From the NCBI RefSeq assembly GCF_000024125.1, contig NC_013222.1, positions 2,024,501-2,088,500 of the forward strand: a stretch of DNA of 64,000 bases, read 5' to 3'. The DNA comes from Robiginitalea biformata HTCC2501 (GTDB taxonomy: Bacteria; Bacteroidota; Bacteroidia; Flavobacteriales; Flavobacteriaceae). Positions 26,854-35,877 of the stretch are shown here, in pieces; within the stretch, counting starts at the first letter, position 1; each line of letters begins with the position of its first letter. The notes beneath the pieces are model-generated. The model ran no database searches, was not told the origin of the DNA, and was given only the letters and a program-made list of their open reading frames with translations. The position numbers and the translations under genes were made by a program.

Positions 26854-27399
26854 ATGAGTCAAAAAGTGCTGCTTTCCTCCCAAGAGATCCACATCATCCT
26901 GCACCGGCTTGCCTGTCAACTGTTGGAACGCCATTTGGATTTCAGCGACAGCGTCCTGATCGGGTTGCAGCCCCGCGGTACCTTCCTGGCCAAACGGCTT
27001 CTGAAATTGCTGGAGACGGATTACAAAGTCACGGGGATCCCGTTCGGGTTGCTCGATATCACCTTTTACCGGGACGATTTCCGCCGGGGCGACAAGACTC
27101 TGGCAGCCAGCAGTACGCAAATCGATTTTCTGGTGGAAGGCAAGCGCGTGGTTTTAATCGACGACGTACTGTTTACCGGGCGCAGCATCCGCGCGGCCCT
27201 GACGGCTATCCAGTCGTTTGGCCGGCCGGGCGAAGTGGAATTACTCACCCTGATCGACCGGCGATTCAGCCGTCACCTGCCTATTCAGCCCGATTACCGG
27301 GGACGCCAGGTGGACGCCATTGGAGGGGAACGCGTAAAGGTCTGCTGGGAGGAAAATGCCGGGGAAGACGCCGTATATCTAATCAGTGATGACGCATGA
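26854..27399 (+). CDS. pyrR: Bifunctional PyrR: pyr operon regulator / uracil phosphoribosyltransferase
   Basis: A 181-residue phosphoribosyltransferase-fold protein of the PyrR family. The PRPP-binding motif VLIDDVLFTGRSIRAA is at about 100-114, and DITFYRDDFRR is a PyrR signature. It can bind pyr mRNA in response to UMP and may convert uracil to UMP. It is the first gene of the unit pyrR-pyrB-STAS-like-rnz; its stop overlaps the pyrB start by 4 bases. The ATG before SQKVLLSS was chosen, as the upstream TTG option lies on the promoter box. Without a leader structure here, RNA-binding regulation is uncertain. Confidence 0.93.
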   Translation: MSQKVLLSSQEIHIILHRLACQLLERHLDFSDSVLIGLQPRGTFLAKRLLKLLETDYKVTGIPFGLLDITFYRDDFRRGDKTLAASSTQIDFLVEGKRVVLIDDVLFTGRSIRAALTAIQSFGRPGEVELLTLIDRRFSRHLPIQPDYRGRQVDAIGGERVKVCWEENAGEDAVYLISDDA

Positions 27400-28322
27400 G
27401 TGAGCTAAGTGTACGCCATTTGCTGGGGATCAAGTACCTGAGCCGGGAAGACCTCGACCTGATTTTTGAAACTGCCGACCATTTCAAGGAGGTCCTCAGC
27501 CGCTCCATCAAAAAGGTGCCTTCCCTGCGGGACATCACCATCGCGAATATCTTTTTTGAAAACAGCACCCGGACAAAGCTCTCCTTTGAGCTGGCCGAAA
27601 AACGGCTTTCGGCGGACGTTATCAACTTTTCGGCAGCCCAGTCTTCCGTGCGGAAAGGGGAAACCCTGATCGATACGGTAAACAACATCCTGTCCATGAA
27701 GGTGGACATGGTGGTGATGCGGCACCCGAACCCGGGGGCCGGTATTTTTCTCTCCAGGCACGTAAATGCCTCGATTATCAATGCGGGCGACGGCGCCCAC
27801 GAACATCCCACCCAGGCCCTGCTGGACTCCTATTCCATTCGGGAGAAGCTCGGGGAGGTGGCCGGAAAAAAAGTGGTTATTGTGGGAGACATCCTCCATT
27901 CCCGGGTGGCTCTGTCCAATATTTTTGCCCTGCAACTGCAGGGGGCCGAAGTCCAGGTTTGCGGCCCCAGGACGCTGATCCCCAAGTATGTTGAATCCCT
28001 GGGCGTCCGGGTGGAACCCAACCTGCGCAAGGCACTGGAATGGTGCGATGTGGCCAACATGCTTCGCATACAGAACGAGCGGATGGACATGAGTTATTTT
28101 CCGTCTACCCGGGAGTATACCCGCCAATACGGTATCGATAAGAAATTGCTCGACAGCCTCGGCAAGGAAATCGTGATCATGCACCCGGGCCCGATCAACC
28201 GCGGGGTGGAGATCACCAGCGATGTTGCCGATTCCAGCCAGTCCATCATCCTCAACCAGGTAGAGAATGGGGTGGCCATTCGGATGGCTGTGATTTATTT
28301 ATTAGCTTCAAGGATCAAATAA
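27396..28322 (+). CDS. pyrB: Aspartate carbamoyltransferase catalytic subunit
   Basis: Condenses carbamoyl phosphate and aspartate in pyrimidine synthesis. The 308-residue protein has the carbamoyl-phosphate motif STRT at 57-60 (FFENSTRTK), then SSVRKGETLIDT, HPTQALLD, and the C-terminal HPGPINRGVEI aspartate-site loop. It begins with an ATGA overlap with pyrR. No pyrI regulatory subunit gene follows, so the enzyme is likely the unregulated trimeric form controlled through PyrR. Confidence 0.95.
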   Translation: MSELSVRHLLGIKYLSREDLDLIFETADHFKEVLSRSIKKVPSLRDITIANIFFENSTRTKLSFELAEKRLSADVINFSAAQSSVRKGETLIDTVNNILSMKVDMVVMRHPNPGAGIFLSRHVNASIINAGDGAHEHPTQALLDSYSIREKLGEVAGKKVVIVGDILHSRVALSNIFALQLQGAEVQVCGPRTLIPKYVESLGVRVEPNLRKALEWCDVANMLRIQNERMDMSYFPSTREYTRQYGIDKKLLDSLGKEIVIMHPGPINRGVEITSDVADSSQSIILNQVENGVAIRMAVIYLLASRIK

Positions 28323-28329
28323 GCCGCAC

Positions 28330-28662
28330 ATGCTATTCGATACCGACGGGAATATCACCATTGTCCTGCAGGAAAAGGTTTCCCTGCAGACTTTTTTGAA
28401 AAACCTCCGGGAAGCCTACCCGAGGTTTAAAAACAACCACCTGATTGTCAACCTGTTTTCACTGGGAAAACTCACCACCGACGATGTCCTGGAATTCCTG
28501 GAGATCTCCAACGAGCACCGCGGGGCAGGCAAATCCTTTGTCCTGGTATCCGATGCGCTGTCCTACAACGACCTGCCCGATGAGATCTGTGCGGTCCCGA
28601 CCCTCCAGGAGGCGCGGGACATGATCGAAATGGAGGAAATCGAACGGGACCTGGACCTTTGA
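28330..28662 (+). CDS. Small STAS-like conserved protein between pyrB and rnz
   Basis: A 110-residue soluble protein with alternating strands and helices (NHLIVNLFSLGKLTTDDVLEF, then SFVLVSDALSY). It resembles the STAS (anti-anti-sigma) fold, but I see no clear phosphorylatable serine motif. It starts 7 bases after pyrB and ends 17 bases before rnz, so it is in the same operon. Homologues in flavobacteria sit in the same place next to rnz. Function not known; a regulatory partner of RNase Z or of nucleotide metabolism would be a guess. Confidence 0.65.
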   Translation: MLFDTDGNITIVLQEKVSLQTFLKNLREAYPRFKNNHLIVNLFSLGKLTTDDVLEFLEISNEHRGAGKSFVLVSDALSYNDLPDEICAVPTLQEARDMIEMEEIERDLDL

Positions 28663-28679
28663 GCGGGAATCCACAATCC

Positions 28680-29600
28680 ATGAAGCTCCGCGTCATTGGC
28701 TGTTATGCGGCCACGCCCCGCTACCAAACCCACCCGAGTGCGCAAGTGCTCGAAACCGGCGGCCACCTGTTGCTGATCGATTGCGGGGAGGGCACCCAGA
28801 TGGAGCTCCGACGCTACCGGATCCGATTGGCGCGCATCGACCATATATTTATCTCCCACCTCCACGGGGACCACTTTTTCGGCCTGCCGGGTCTTATTGC
28901 CACCTTCCAGCTACTGGGCCGGGAGCGCCCGCTCCACATCTATGGGCCCAAAGGCATCCGGGAGGCGATTTCGCTCCTGCTGAGGGTTGGGGAAACCCGC
29001 ACGCGCTTTGCGCTTGAATTCCGGGAGCTGACTTCCACGCAGCCCGAAACTATCCTGGCCAACGAGAAACTGGAGGTTTCCACCTTGCCGCTGAACCACC
29101 GTATTTACGCCAACGGCTTTTTGATTCAAAGGAAGCCTGGCATGCGGAAACTACGGGCCGGGGTAGCCGAATCGCTGGGGGTGGACAAGGCCTATTACCG
29201 GAAGATTAAGCAAGGGGCCGATGGGGTAGCCGCCGACGGCCGTACGATCCCCAACCACCGGCTTACCGAGCCCCCGCCCCCTGCTGCGAGTTATGCCTAC
29301 TGCAGTGATACCGCGTATAAGCCGGAACTGGCCGCGTGGATCCGCGGGGTGGATACGCTCTACCACGAATCCACTTTTTTGGAGACCGAAGCCCGGTTGG
29401 CGGCGGAAACCGGCCATTCCACGGCATTACAGGCCGCCCGGATAGCCCGGGACGCCGGGGTGGGCCGTTTGATCCTGGGGCATTATTCCACCCGCTATCG
29501 GGATTTGGAGGCCTTTCGGCAGGAAGCCCTGGGCCAATTTCCGAACGTGGAACTTGCCGAGGATGGGAAGGCGTTTGAATGGAGCGCCGGCCAGGATTAA
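28680..29600 (+). CDS. rnz: Ribonuclease Z (tRNA 3' processing)
   Basis: Metallo-beta-lactamase-fold endonuclease that removes the 3' trailer of tRNA precursors lacking an encoded CCA. The 306-residue protein has the zinc motif HLHGDH at 60-65, the DCGEGTQ motif at about 34-40, an exosite-like arm (about 140-210), SDT with a metal-binding aspartate at about 217, and HSTALQAA near the C-terminus. The ATG at MKLRVIGC was chosen; an upstream TTG overlapping the previous stop codon is less likely. Last gene of the pyrR operon. Confidence 0.92.
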   Translation: MKLRVIGCYAATPRYQTHPSAQVLETGGHLLLIDCGEGTQMELRRYRIRLARIDHIFISHLHGDHFFGLPGLIATFQLLGRERPLHIYGPKGIREAISLLLRVGETRTRFALEFRELTSTQPETILANEKLEVSTLPLNHRIYANGFLIQRKPGMRKLRAGVAESLGVDKAYYRKIKQGADGVAADGRTIPNHRLTEPPPPAASYAYCSDTAYKPELAAWIRGVDTLYHESTFLETEARLAAETGHSTALQAARIARDAGVGRLILGHYSTRYRDLEAFRQEALGQFPNVELAEDGKAFEWSAGQD

Positions 29601-29673
29601 AGCGGTTTACGGGGACCGTCTGCGCCCCGGTTTTATCCAAGTTTGATTATATTGGTATCCCAGAACACTTCCC

Positions 29674-30321
29674 ATGGAAAAAGACCTAGGTGCCTACCGG
29701 AAATCCTATGAAAAAAAGCAGTTGGACGAGTCCGGGGTACCGGACCGCCCCCTGGATCTTTTCGGGCAGTGGTTCCGGGATGCGGAGGCCGCTGCCGGGG
29801 GTGAGGAACCCAATGCGATGACGCTAGCCACCGTCGGGCCGGACGGATATCCCAGGAGCCGGGTGGTCTTGCTGAAGAAATTCAGTGAAGAAGGTTTTGT
29901 GTTCTATACGAATTACGAAAGTGAAAAGGGCCGGGCCATCGCAGCCGATCCCCGGGTATGCCTTTCATTTTTCTGGCCCTACACCGAGCGGCAGGTCATT
30001 GTAAAGGGCCGGGCCGAGAAGGTTTCCGCTGCCGAGTCGGATGCGTACTTCCAATCGCGGCCACTGGGCAGCAGGTTGGGGGCGGTGATTTCCGACCAAA
30101 GCCGGGTTGTCCCGTCCCGGGAGTATCTGGAAGAACGTCTGCTAAAGGCCGAAAAAGAGCTTGGCGGGGGGGAGATTCCCAGGCCGGAACAATGGGGGGG
30201 CTACCTGGTCCGCGCCGAATCGGTGGAATTCTGGCAGGGACGCGAAAACCGGTTGCACGACCGGCTGCTGTACCGTATGAATGACCGGGGAGGCTGGAAA
30301 ATCGAACGCCTGGCGCCTTAA
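29674..30321 (+). CDS. pdxH: Pyridoxamine/pyridoxine 5'-phosphate oxidase
   Basis: FMN-dependent oxidase forming pyridoxal 5'-phosphate. The 215-residue protein has the family segments PNAMTLATVGPDGYPRSRVV, GFVFYTNYESEKG, the LSFFWPYTERQVIVKG strand region, SRLGAVISDQS and a C-terminal WQGRENRLHDR motif with the conserved RLHDR. The length is usual. It is preceded by a 73-base gap with no perfect promoter box and followed by sixA after 10 bases. Confidence 0.95.
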   Translation: MEKDLGAYRKSYEKKQLDESGVPDRPLDLFGQWFRDAEAAAGGEEPNAMTLATVGPDGYPRSRVVLLKKFSEEGFVFYTNYESEKGRAIAADPRVCLSFFWPYTERQVIVKGRAEKVSAAESDAYFQSRPLGSRLGAVISDQSRVVPSREYLEERLLKAEKELGGGEIPRPEQWGGYLVRAESVEFWQGRENRLHDRLLYRMNDRGGWKIERLAP

Positions 30322-30331
30322 AGAGAAACAC

Positions 30332-30817
30332 ATGAAAGAACTGATACTCATTCGTCACGGTAAATCCTCCTGGGATTACGACGTGGCCGATAAAGACCGC
30401 CCACTGAAGGAACGCGGGATTCAGGACGGGCACCTGGTTGCCCGGAAAGTCAAACCGGATTTTCCCCGCCCGGATGCCGTATTTTCAAGCCCGGCAAACC
30501 GGGCCCTGCACACCTGCATGATCCTGATGCGGGGCCTGGACCTGCCTTTTGAGTTACTCACGGTTACCGATGCTTTGTACGACTTTTCCGGGTCCTCGGT
30601 TGCCGGCTTCGTAGCGGGGCTCGACAACCGGTTGCAACGGGTACTGCTATTTGGTCACAATCACGCTTTTACCCACCTTGCAAATACCTGGGGCGACCAG
30701 TCCATCGACAACGTCCCGACCACCGGCCTGGTCCACTTGCGGTTCGGGGAATCCCGGTGGGAAGAAGTCGCAACGGGGAAGACACTGTACACGGTTTTCC
30801 CGAAACACCTCAAATAA
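30332..30817 (+). CDS. sixA: SixA-type phosphohistidine phosphatase (histidine phosphatase family)
   Basis: A 161-residue histidine-phosphatase-superfamily protein with the catalytic RHGKS motif at residues 8-12 (His9), SPANRALHTC with the second active-site residues, and GHNHAFT. The length matches SixA, which dephosphorylates phosphohistidine on signalling or PTS proteins. The start at MKELILIRHG was chosen over an upstream ATG inside pdxH. It ends 6 bases before ppk, and this pairing is conserved in many bacteria, suggesting a link with polyphosphate or phosphohistidine metabolism. Confidence 0.88.
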   Translation: MKELILIRHGKSSWDYDVADKDRPLKERGIQDGHLVARKVKPDFPRPDAVFSSPANRALHTCMILMRGLDLPFELLTVTDALYDFSGSSVAGFVAGLDNRLQRVLLFGHNHAFTHLANTWGDQSIDNVPTTGLVHLRFGESRWEEVATGKTLYTVFPKHLK

Positions 30818-30823
30818 TTCTGC

Positions 30824-32908
30824 ATGAATAAACAATATATCAACCGCGAAATCAGCTGGCTCCGATTCAATGAACGCGTCCTCCAGGAAAGTGAGGACCC
30901 GGGGGTTCCGCTAATCGAGCGGCTGCGCTTTCTGGGTATCTTCTCCAACAACCTGGATGAATTCTTCAAGGTCCGGTACGCTACCGTCAAACGGATCGTT
31001 CAGGCCGGTAAATCCGGGAAAAGTGTCCTGGGGGGCGAAAAGGCCAAGGACCTGCTGGAGGAAATCACCCAGATCGTGATCCGGCAGCAGGAGAAGAGTA
31101 TCCGGATTCTCCACGAAATTGAACAGCAGCTGGAGGCCGAGAACATTTTTATGATCACCGAGACGGAGATCCAGGAACACCAGGAAGCATTCCTGCGCAA
31201 CTATTTCATCCAGAACGTCAGTCCCGTACTGATGACGATTATCCTGGACGAGCACACGGATTTTCCCATTTTGAAGGATACCGCTGCCTACCTCGCCGTT
31301 AAAATGGCCCTGCTCGACACGGATGCAGATTCCAAGAAAAACGGGGATTACCGTTATGCACTTATCGAAATACCCAAGGGGATCAACCGGTTTATCGAGC
31401 TGCCGCGCGAGGGCGACAAGAACTACATCATCCTCCTGGACGACCTGATCCGCTATTCGCTCCGGAGCATTTTCAATATGTTTTCCTATGAGGATATTTC
31501 GGCCCACATGATCAAGATTACCCGGGACGCGGAACTGGATATCGACAATGACCTGAGCAAGAGCTTTATCGAAAAAATTTCCGCCAGCGTCGATAACCGC
31601 CGCCTCAGCGACCCGGTGCGCTTTGTCTACGACCGGGCTATTGAAGAGGATACGCTCAACTTCCTGAAGGAGCGCATGGGTATTGAGGATACGGACAGTG
31701 TAATCCCCGGCGGCCGCTACCATAACCGCCGCGACTATATGGGGTTCCCGAGCCTGGGCCGCCATGACCTTACGTACGACAAGATCAAGCCGTTGCCGGT
31801 GGTTGGCCTCAGTATGGAGGGCAGCCTTTTTGAACGTATTGCCCAGAAGGATTACCTCCAGTACGCCCCGTACCACACGTTCACCTATGTGATCAAATTC
31901 CTCCGGGAAGCTGCACTGGATCCGAAAGTGCGCAGTATCAAGATTACCATCTACCGCCTGGCCGACCACTCCCAGGTGACCTCCTCCCTGATCAACGCGG
32001 TCAAGAACGGCAAGCAGGTGACTGTACAGATTGAGCTGCGGGCCCGGTTTGACGAACGGGCGAATATCGAGTACGCCGAACAGTTGCAGGAAGAAGGGGT
32101 GAAGCTCATATTTGGCGTGCCCGGTCTGAAAGTCCACAGCAAAATCTGCGTGATCGACCGGGAGGAAGGAGATACCATTAAGCGGTACGGTTTTGTAAGC
32201 ACCGGGAATTTCAATGAATCCACGGCGCGTATTTACACGGATTACACGTTGTTTACGGCCCATGAACCCATCCTGAAGGAACTCAACAAGGTATTCGACT
32301 TTTTCGAAACCACCTACCGGATCGAAAAGTACAAGCACCTGATCGTCTCCCCGCATTACACCCGCAGCCGCTTTAAAAAGCTCATCAAGCAGGAAATCGC
32401 CAATGCCCGGGCTGGAAAGGAGGCCTATATCAAGATCAAGATGAACAGCTTCACCTCTTACGACATGGTCGACCTGCTCTACAAGGCGTCCGAGGCGGGG
32501 GTTAAGATCCAGCTGATTGTCCGGGGAGTCTGCTGCCTGATTCCCGGAATTCCCGGGATGAGCAGCAATATCGAGGCGATCAGCATCGTGGATAAATTCC
32601 TGGAGCACCCGCGCCTGTTTATATTTGGAAATGACGGGGACCCCAGGGTGTATATTTCCTCGGCCGACTGGATGACCCGGAACCTGGACAACCGGGTGGA
32701 AGTAGGCTGCCCGATCTACCAGGAAGATATCCGGCAGGAGCTTATCGAAACCTTCGAAATTTGCTGGCGCGATAATGTGAAAGCCCGGGTTTTTGACGCC
32801 GAGCAATCCAATACCTACCGACAGGATAACCGACCGCCTTTCCGTTCTCAGTTTGAGATGTATAACTTCTACCAACGCAAACTGGAAGAGGCCCGTGGAG
32901 ATTCGTAA
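30824..32908 (+). CDS. ppk: Polyphosphate kinase 1
   Basis: Makes and degrades inorganic polyphosphate from ATP. The 694-residue protein has the N-terminal domain with INREISWLRFNERVLQE, the head domain, and two phospholipase-D-like C domains. The autophosphorylated histidine is His438 in KVHSKICVIDR and the second catalytic histidine is His595 in LEHPRLFIFG; RGVCCLIPGIPG precedes it. The downstream ppx start overlaps its 3' end by 14 bases, so kinase and phosphatase are translated from the same message. Confidence 0.96.
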   Translation: MNKQYINREISWLRFNERVLQESEDPGVPLIERLRFLGIFSNNLDEFFKVRYATVKRIVQAGKSGKSVLGGEKAKDLLEEITQIVIRQQEKSIRILHEIEQQLEAENIFMITETEIQEHQEAFLRNYFIQNVSPVLMTIILDEHTDFPILKDTAAYLAVKMALLDTDADSKKNGDYRYALIEIPKGINRFIELPREGDKNYIILLDDLIRYSLRSIFNMFSYEDISAHMIKITRDAELDIDNDLSKSFIEKISASVDNRRLSDPVRFVYDRAIEEDTLNFLKERMGIEDTDSVIPGGRYHNRRDYMGFPSLGRHDLTYDKIKPLPVVGLSMEGSLFERIAQKDYLQYAPYHTFTYVIKFLREAALDPKVRSIKITIYRLADHSQVTSSLINAVKNGKQVTVQIELRARFDERANIEYAEQLQEEGVKLIFGVPGLKVHSKICVIDREEGDTIKRYGFVSTGNFNESTARIYTDYTLFTAHEPILKELNKVFDFFETTYRIEKYKHLIVSPHYTRSRFKKLIKQEIANARAGKEAYIKIKMNSFTSYDMVDLLYKASEAGVKIQLIVRGVCCLIPGIPGMSSNIEAISIVDKFLEHPRLFIFGNDGDPRVYISSADWMTRNLDNRVEVGCPIYQEDIRQELIETFEICWRDNVKARVFDAEQSNTYRQDNRPPFRSQFEMYNFYQRKLEEARGDS

Positions 32909-33830
32909 ACTCGCCGCAATCGACATCGGTTCGAATGCCATCCGCCTGCTGGTACAAAATGTCATTGAGGCCGCCGACCGGCCGGTTCAGTTCAACAAGA
33001 GCGCGCTGATCCGCGTCCCCGTGCGACTCGGGGAGGACAGTTTCCGCCTGGGCCGCATCTCAGAGGCAAATGCCGGGCGTATCCGGGATACCCTGAAGGC
33101 ATTCTCCCTGCTGATGCGCGTAAGCGGGGTAGAGCGCTACAGGGCCTGCGCCACTTCGGCCATGCGGGAGGCGACCAACGGGAAGGATATCCTGGAAAAG
33201 GCCCGGCTGGAAACCGGGATGGCGGTGGAATTGATCGACGGACAGCGCGAAGCAGCCATTATCGCTGCCACGGATATCAGCAGGTTGATCCGGCAGGAAG
33301 GCACCTACCTCTACATCGATGTGGGCGGGGGCAGTACGGAGTACACGGTATTTTCGGATGGCCAGGCGGTGGCGTCCCGGTCCTTCCGCATCGGCACCGT
33401 TCGCCTGCTGGGGGATTCGGTCACCGCGGCCGACTGGCAGGATGTCGAAACCTGGATTCGCGAACAGGTGCGGCGCTTTCCCAGGGTGGAAATTATCGGA
33501 TCCGGGGGGAATATCAACAAGCTGCACAAGATGTCCGGAAGGAAGCAGGGCGAACCCCTGTCGCAGATCTGGCTCAATGCCCATTTCCACTTTCTCAACA
33601 GCATGACCTACGAGGAGCGCATCTCGGAACTCGGCCTGAACCCGGACCGGGCGGACGTGATTATCCCGGCCACCCGCATCTTTTTGATGTCTGCCAAATG
33701 GAGCCGCGCCAAACGAATCCACGTACCCCAGATTGGCCTGGCCGACGGGATTATCAGGACCATGTACCATAGCAAAAGCAAGCCGGAATCCGGGTATGCC
33801 GTTCCCGGAGGGGAGGGGTTCGATTCCTAA
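32895..33830 (+). CDS. ppx: Exopolyphosphatase, Ppx/GppA family (short form)
   Basis: A 311-residue member of the actin-like ATPase superfamily that removes terminal phosphate from polyphosphate or converts pppGpp. Motifs: AIDIGSNAIRLLV at the N-terminus, ATSAMREATNG, the DVGGGSTEYT phosphate-binding loop, and GSGGNINKLHKM. It lacks the C-terminal HD-type domain of E. coli Ppx, as is usual for short Ppx proteins. I start at the GTG before EIRKLAAID, which gives an overlap of 14 bases with ppk; a longer frame begins well inside ppk and is not supported. Confidence 0.9.
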   Translation: MEIRKLAAIDIGSNAIRLLVQNVIEAADRPVQFNKSALIRVPVRLGEDSFRLGRISEANAGRIRDTLKAFSLLMRVSGVERYRACATSAMREATNGKDILEKARLETGMAVELIDGQREAAIIAATDISRLIRQEGTYLYIDVGGGSTEYTVFSDGQAVASRSFRIGTVRLLGDSVTAADWQDVETWIREQVRRFPRVEIIGSGGNINKLHKMSGRKQGEPLSQIWLNAHFHFLNSMTYEERISELGLNPDRADVIIPATRIFLMSAKWSRAKRIHVPQIGLADGIIRTMYHSKSKPESGYAVPGGEGFDS

Positions 33831-33840
33831 TTAACAGCAA

Positions 33841-35136
33841 TTGGCACAGGCAGAGGAGATTTACCGGTTTATAACGGAAGAAGGGGAAGAGCGGTCCTGC
33901 AGTGCGATCAGCGAGGTGCACTGCACGGATGTCCCCGGGAATTTCCTGAAGAATGCCCTGAGCGGCTTCTGTTCGAAACTCGCCGAGCAGTTGGTCAGCC
34001 CGGGGGTTACCCTGCCCTGGATGATTTCGCTCTTTGGAGGCGGTATGGGAATTTCCGGTATGCTGGTCCCGCTGAAAAACCTCGGCAGCCTCCTGCCGCA
34101 ATTATTTGTATCCGGCAGGATTCGGAACTACCCCAGGCGAAAGTATTTTTGGGCTTTTCCGGCTTTTTTCCAGGCGTTGGCCATCCTGCTGATCGGGGGT
34201 GCTTTCTGGAAACTGGAAGGCGGGATGATGGCGGCGGCTGTAGCCGTACTGCTCCTGTTGTTCAGCATCGCCAGCGGGGTGGCATCGGTTGCCTATAAGG
34301 ACGTCATGGGAAAAACGATTCCCAAGGGCAGGCGGGGCCGGCTGCTGGCCACGCGGGCAACCGGAGGGGGGGTGCTTACCCTGGCCTTTGGACTCGTCCT
34401 GTTTTTCTTTCTCAGGGATATGCAGGCGTCGTGGACGGTGGCCCTGTTGATTGTCGGGGCGTCCCTGCTCTGGGTACTTGCCGGGCTGGCATTTCTGTGG
34501 ATTGATGAGGCGGCGGGTGCCACGGAAGGCGGGAGAACCCCCTTTCAGGAATTTCGCGCTGGCTGGAAAGTCCTGCGCAAAGACCGGAACCTCGTCAATT
34601 TTATCCTCTCGAGGGCTTTTTTGATGGCCATTCCGCTGGCCCAGCCGTATTTTGTGGTCATCGGCAGGGAGTACACGGATGCCGACTTGTCGGGCCTGGG
34701 CCTGTTTGTTATTGCCGCCGGCCTGGCAGCCCTGATATCCAGCCCGCTCTGGGGGAAATTGGCCGATCGCTCCTCCCGCGGGCTGATGGTTGGCATGGCG
34801 CTTTTGGGCATCCTGAATTGCGGCCTGGTGGCCGGCTTTACGTATTTGCCGGAGGGGAGCCGGAGTATTTACCTGTTTGCCCCGTTGATCCTGATGAACA
34901 TGATGGCCCACGGCGGCGCCCGACTAAGCCGCAAAACATACCTGACCGACTATGCGCCCGAAGAAGATCGCCCGCTTTATGTGGCACTTGCCAACACGCT
35001 GATTGGAATTTTCACCCTGGCGGCTGCAGGGATCGGGTTTTTATCCGAATGGTTCGGCCCCCTGTTTTTACTGGCGTTTTTATCCGGGATGCTGCTGCTG
35101 AGTATTTTCTTCAGCCGGAGGCTGGAGGAAACCTGA
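33841..35136 (+). CDS. MFS transporter with a hydrophilic N-terminal leader segment
   Basis: A 431-residue protein with about twelve membrane helices from residue 60 on. Its first 40 residues are hydrophilic (EEIYRFITEEGEERSC), with a cysteine-containing stretch. No sugar- or drug-type signature loop is obvious; LATRATGGGVLTLAFG and SRKTYLTDYAPEEDRPLY are recurring features of an uncharacterised MFS group. The start is the TTG at 33841, because an in-frame stop lies directly upstream; the first ATG would remove a whole segment. It follows ppx by 10 bases and ends one base before the convergent miaE stop. Substrate unknown. Confidence 0.72.
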   Translation: MAQAEEIYRFITEEGEERSCSAISEVHCTDVPGNFLKNALSGFCSKLAEQLVSPGVTLPWMISLFGGGMGISGMLVPLKNLGSLLPQLFVSGRIRNYPRRKYFWAFPAFFQALAILLIGGAFWKLEGGMMAAAVAVLLLLFSIASGVASVAYKDVMGKTIPKGRRGRLLATRATGGGVLTLAFGLVLFFFLRDMQASWTVALLIVGASLLWVLAGLAFLWIDEAAGATEGGRTPFQEFRAGWKVLRKDRNLVNFILSRAFLMAIPLAQPYFVVIGREYTDADLSGLGLFVIAAGLAALISSPLWGKLADRSSRGLMVGMALLGILNCGLVAGFTYLPEGSRSIYLFAPLILMNMMAHGGARLSRKTYLTDYAPEEDRPLYVALANTLIGIFTLAAAGIGFLSEWFGPLFLLAFLSGMLLLSIFFSRRLEET

Positions 35137-35718
35137 TCAGCCGTGGACGGTTTCCCGGTTCCCGAGCCCTTTGACGATTTCCGCCTCGTAGGCCAGCAGG
35201 TCTTCCCATTTTTGGTCTACTTCCGCCCGGTTGCCGTATTTCCTGGCAAATTTCAGGAATAAGGTGTAGTGCCCCGCTTCGCTTACCATGAGCTTGCGAT
35301 AAAATTCCGCCAGGTCCGGATCCTTGAGTTGTTCGGAGAGTAAACGGAAGCGCTCGCAACTCCTGGCCTCGATCAGCGCTGCGTAGAGCAGGCGGTGAAC
35401 CAGTTTGGTCTCCCGGCTGCCGCCTTTTGGAAAGAACTTCATCAATTCCACCACATAATCGTCCCGCCGGTACCGCCCCAGGGTTTGTCCCCGGGCCAGG
35501 ATCCGGTCGTGGACCATCTTGAAATGGCCCATTTCTTCCCGGGCAAGCGCTACCATTTCGGTGACGAGTTCCGGGTACTCCGGGAAGTTCACGATCAGTG
35601 AAATAGCCGTACTGGCAGCCTTTTGTTCGCAAAATGCGTGATCCGTCAGGATTTCGTCGATATTTTTTTCCACGATGTTGACCCATCGGGGGTCCGTAGG
35701 GAGTTTCAGCCCGAGCAT
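35137..35718 (-). CDS. miaE: MiaE-like tRNA hydroxylase (diiron)
   Basis: Related to tRNA-(2-methylthio-N6-isopentenyl)adenosine-37 hydroxylase. The 193-residue four-helix diiron protein has ligands in CEQKAAST, REEMGHF, EARSCERF and SEAGHY, the E...ExxH pattern twice. The ATG before LGLKLPTDPRW was chosen: a longer frame begins at TTG exactly on a perfect -7 box, so the longer start would be upstream of the transcription start. It stands alone on the minus strand with its own promoter and abuts the stop of the MFS gene. Confidence 0.9.
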   Translation of the reverse strand: MLGLKLPTDPRWVNIVEKNIDEILTDHAFCEQKAASTAISLIVNFPEYPELVTEMVALAREEMGHFKMVHDRILARGQTLGRYRRDDYVVELMKFFPKGGSRETKLVHRLLYAALIEARSCERFRLLSEQLKDPDLAEFYRKLMVSEAGHYTLFLKFARKYGNRAEVDQKWEDLLAYEAEIVKGLGNRETVHG

Positions 35719-35733
35719 GTCCTTCTTTTGTTG

Positions 35734-35741
35734 CAAAGGTA
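35734..35741 (-). promoter_or_regulatory. Putative -7 box of miaE (TACCTTTG)
   Basis: The minus strand reads TACCTTTG, identical to the lpdA box, 16 bases upstream of the chosen miaE ATG. It predicts a leader of under 10 bases and decides the start codon. Confidence 0.5.
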
Positions 35742-35809
35742 CAAATCCCGAAGTGGAATTTTCACTTTCCCGAAACGGTCATCCAGTCGGGATTCTGAAT
35801 AATTATAGC

Positions 35810-35817
35810 TACTTTTG
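35810..35817 (+). promoter_or_regulatory. Putative -7 box of the ebo operon (TACTTTTG)
   Basis: TACTTTTG is a perfect TAnnTTTG match 61 bases before the eboA ATG and is the only promoter-like element before this seven-gene run. No -33 TTG is seen at the usual distance. Confidence 0.5.
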
Positions 35818-35877
35818 ACAGGAAGAACGCGCCGGGTTCTCCGCCAGGCGCACGAACCCGCCAACAGAATTGACTTT

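Noticed and set aside
26854..27399. PyrR attenuator or pyrimidine riboswitch before pyrR
   Set aside because: The distance from the promoter box to the ATG leaves about 20 bases, too short for an attenuator.
32793..32894. Earlier ATG start for ppx inside ppk
   Set aside because: It would add 34 residues unlike the family; the conserved N-terminus begins at the GTG at 32895.
30911..32965. A 684-codon minus-strand open frame opposite ppk
   Set aside because: Plus strand encodes polyphosphate kinase with both catalytic histidines; the antisense product has no recognisable family.
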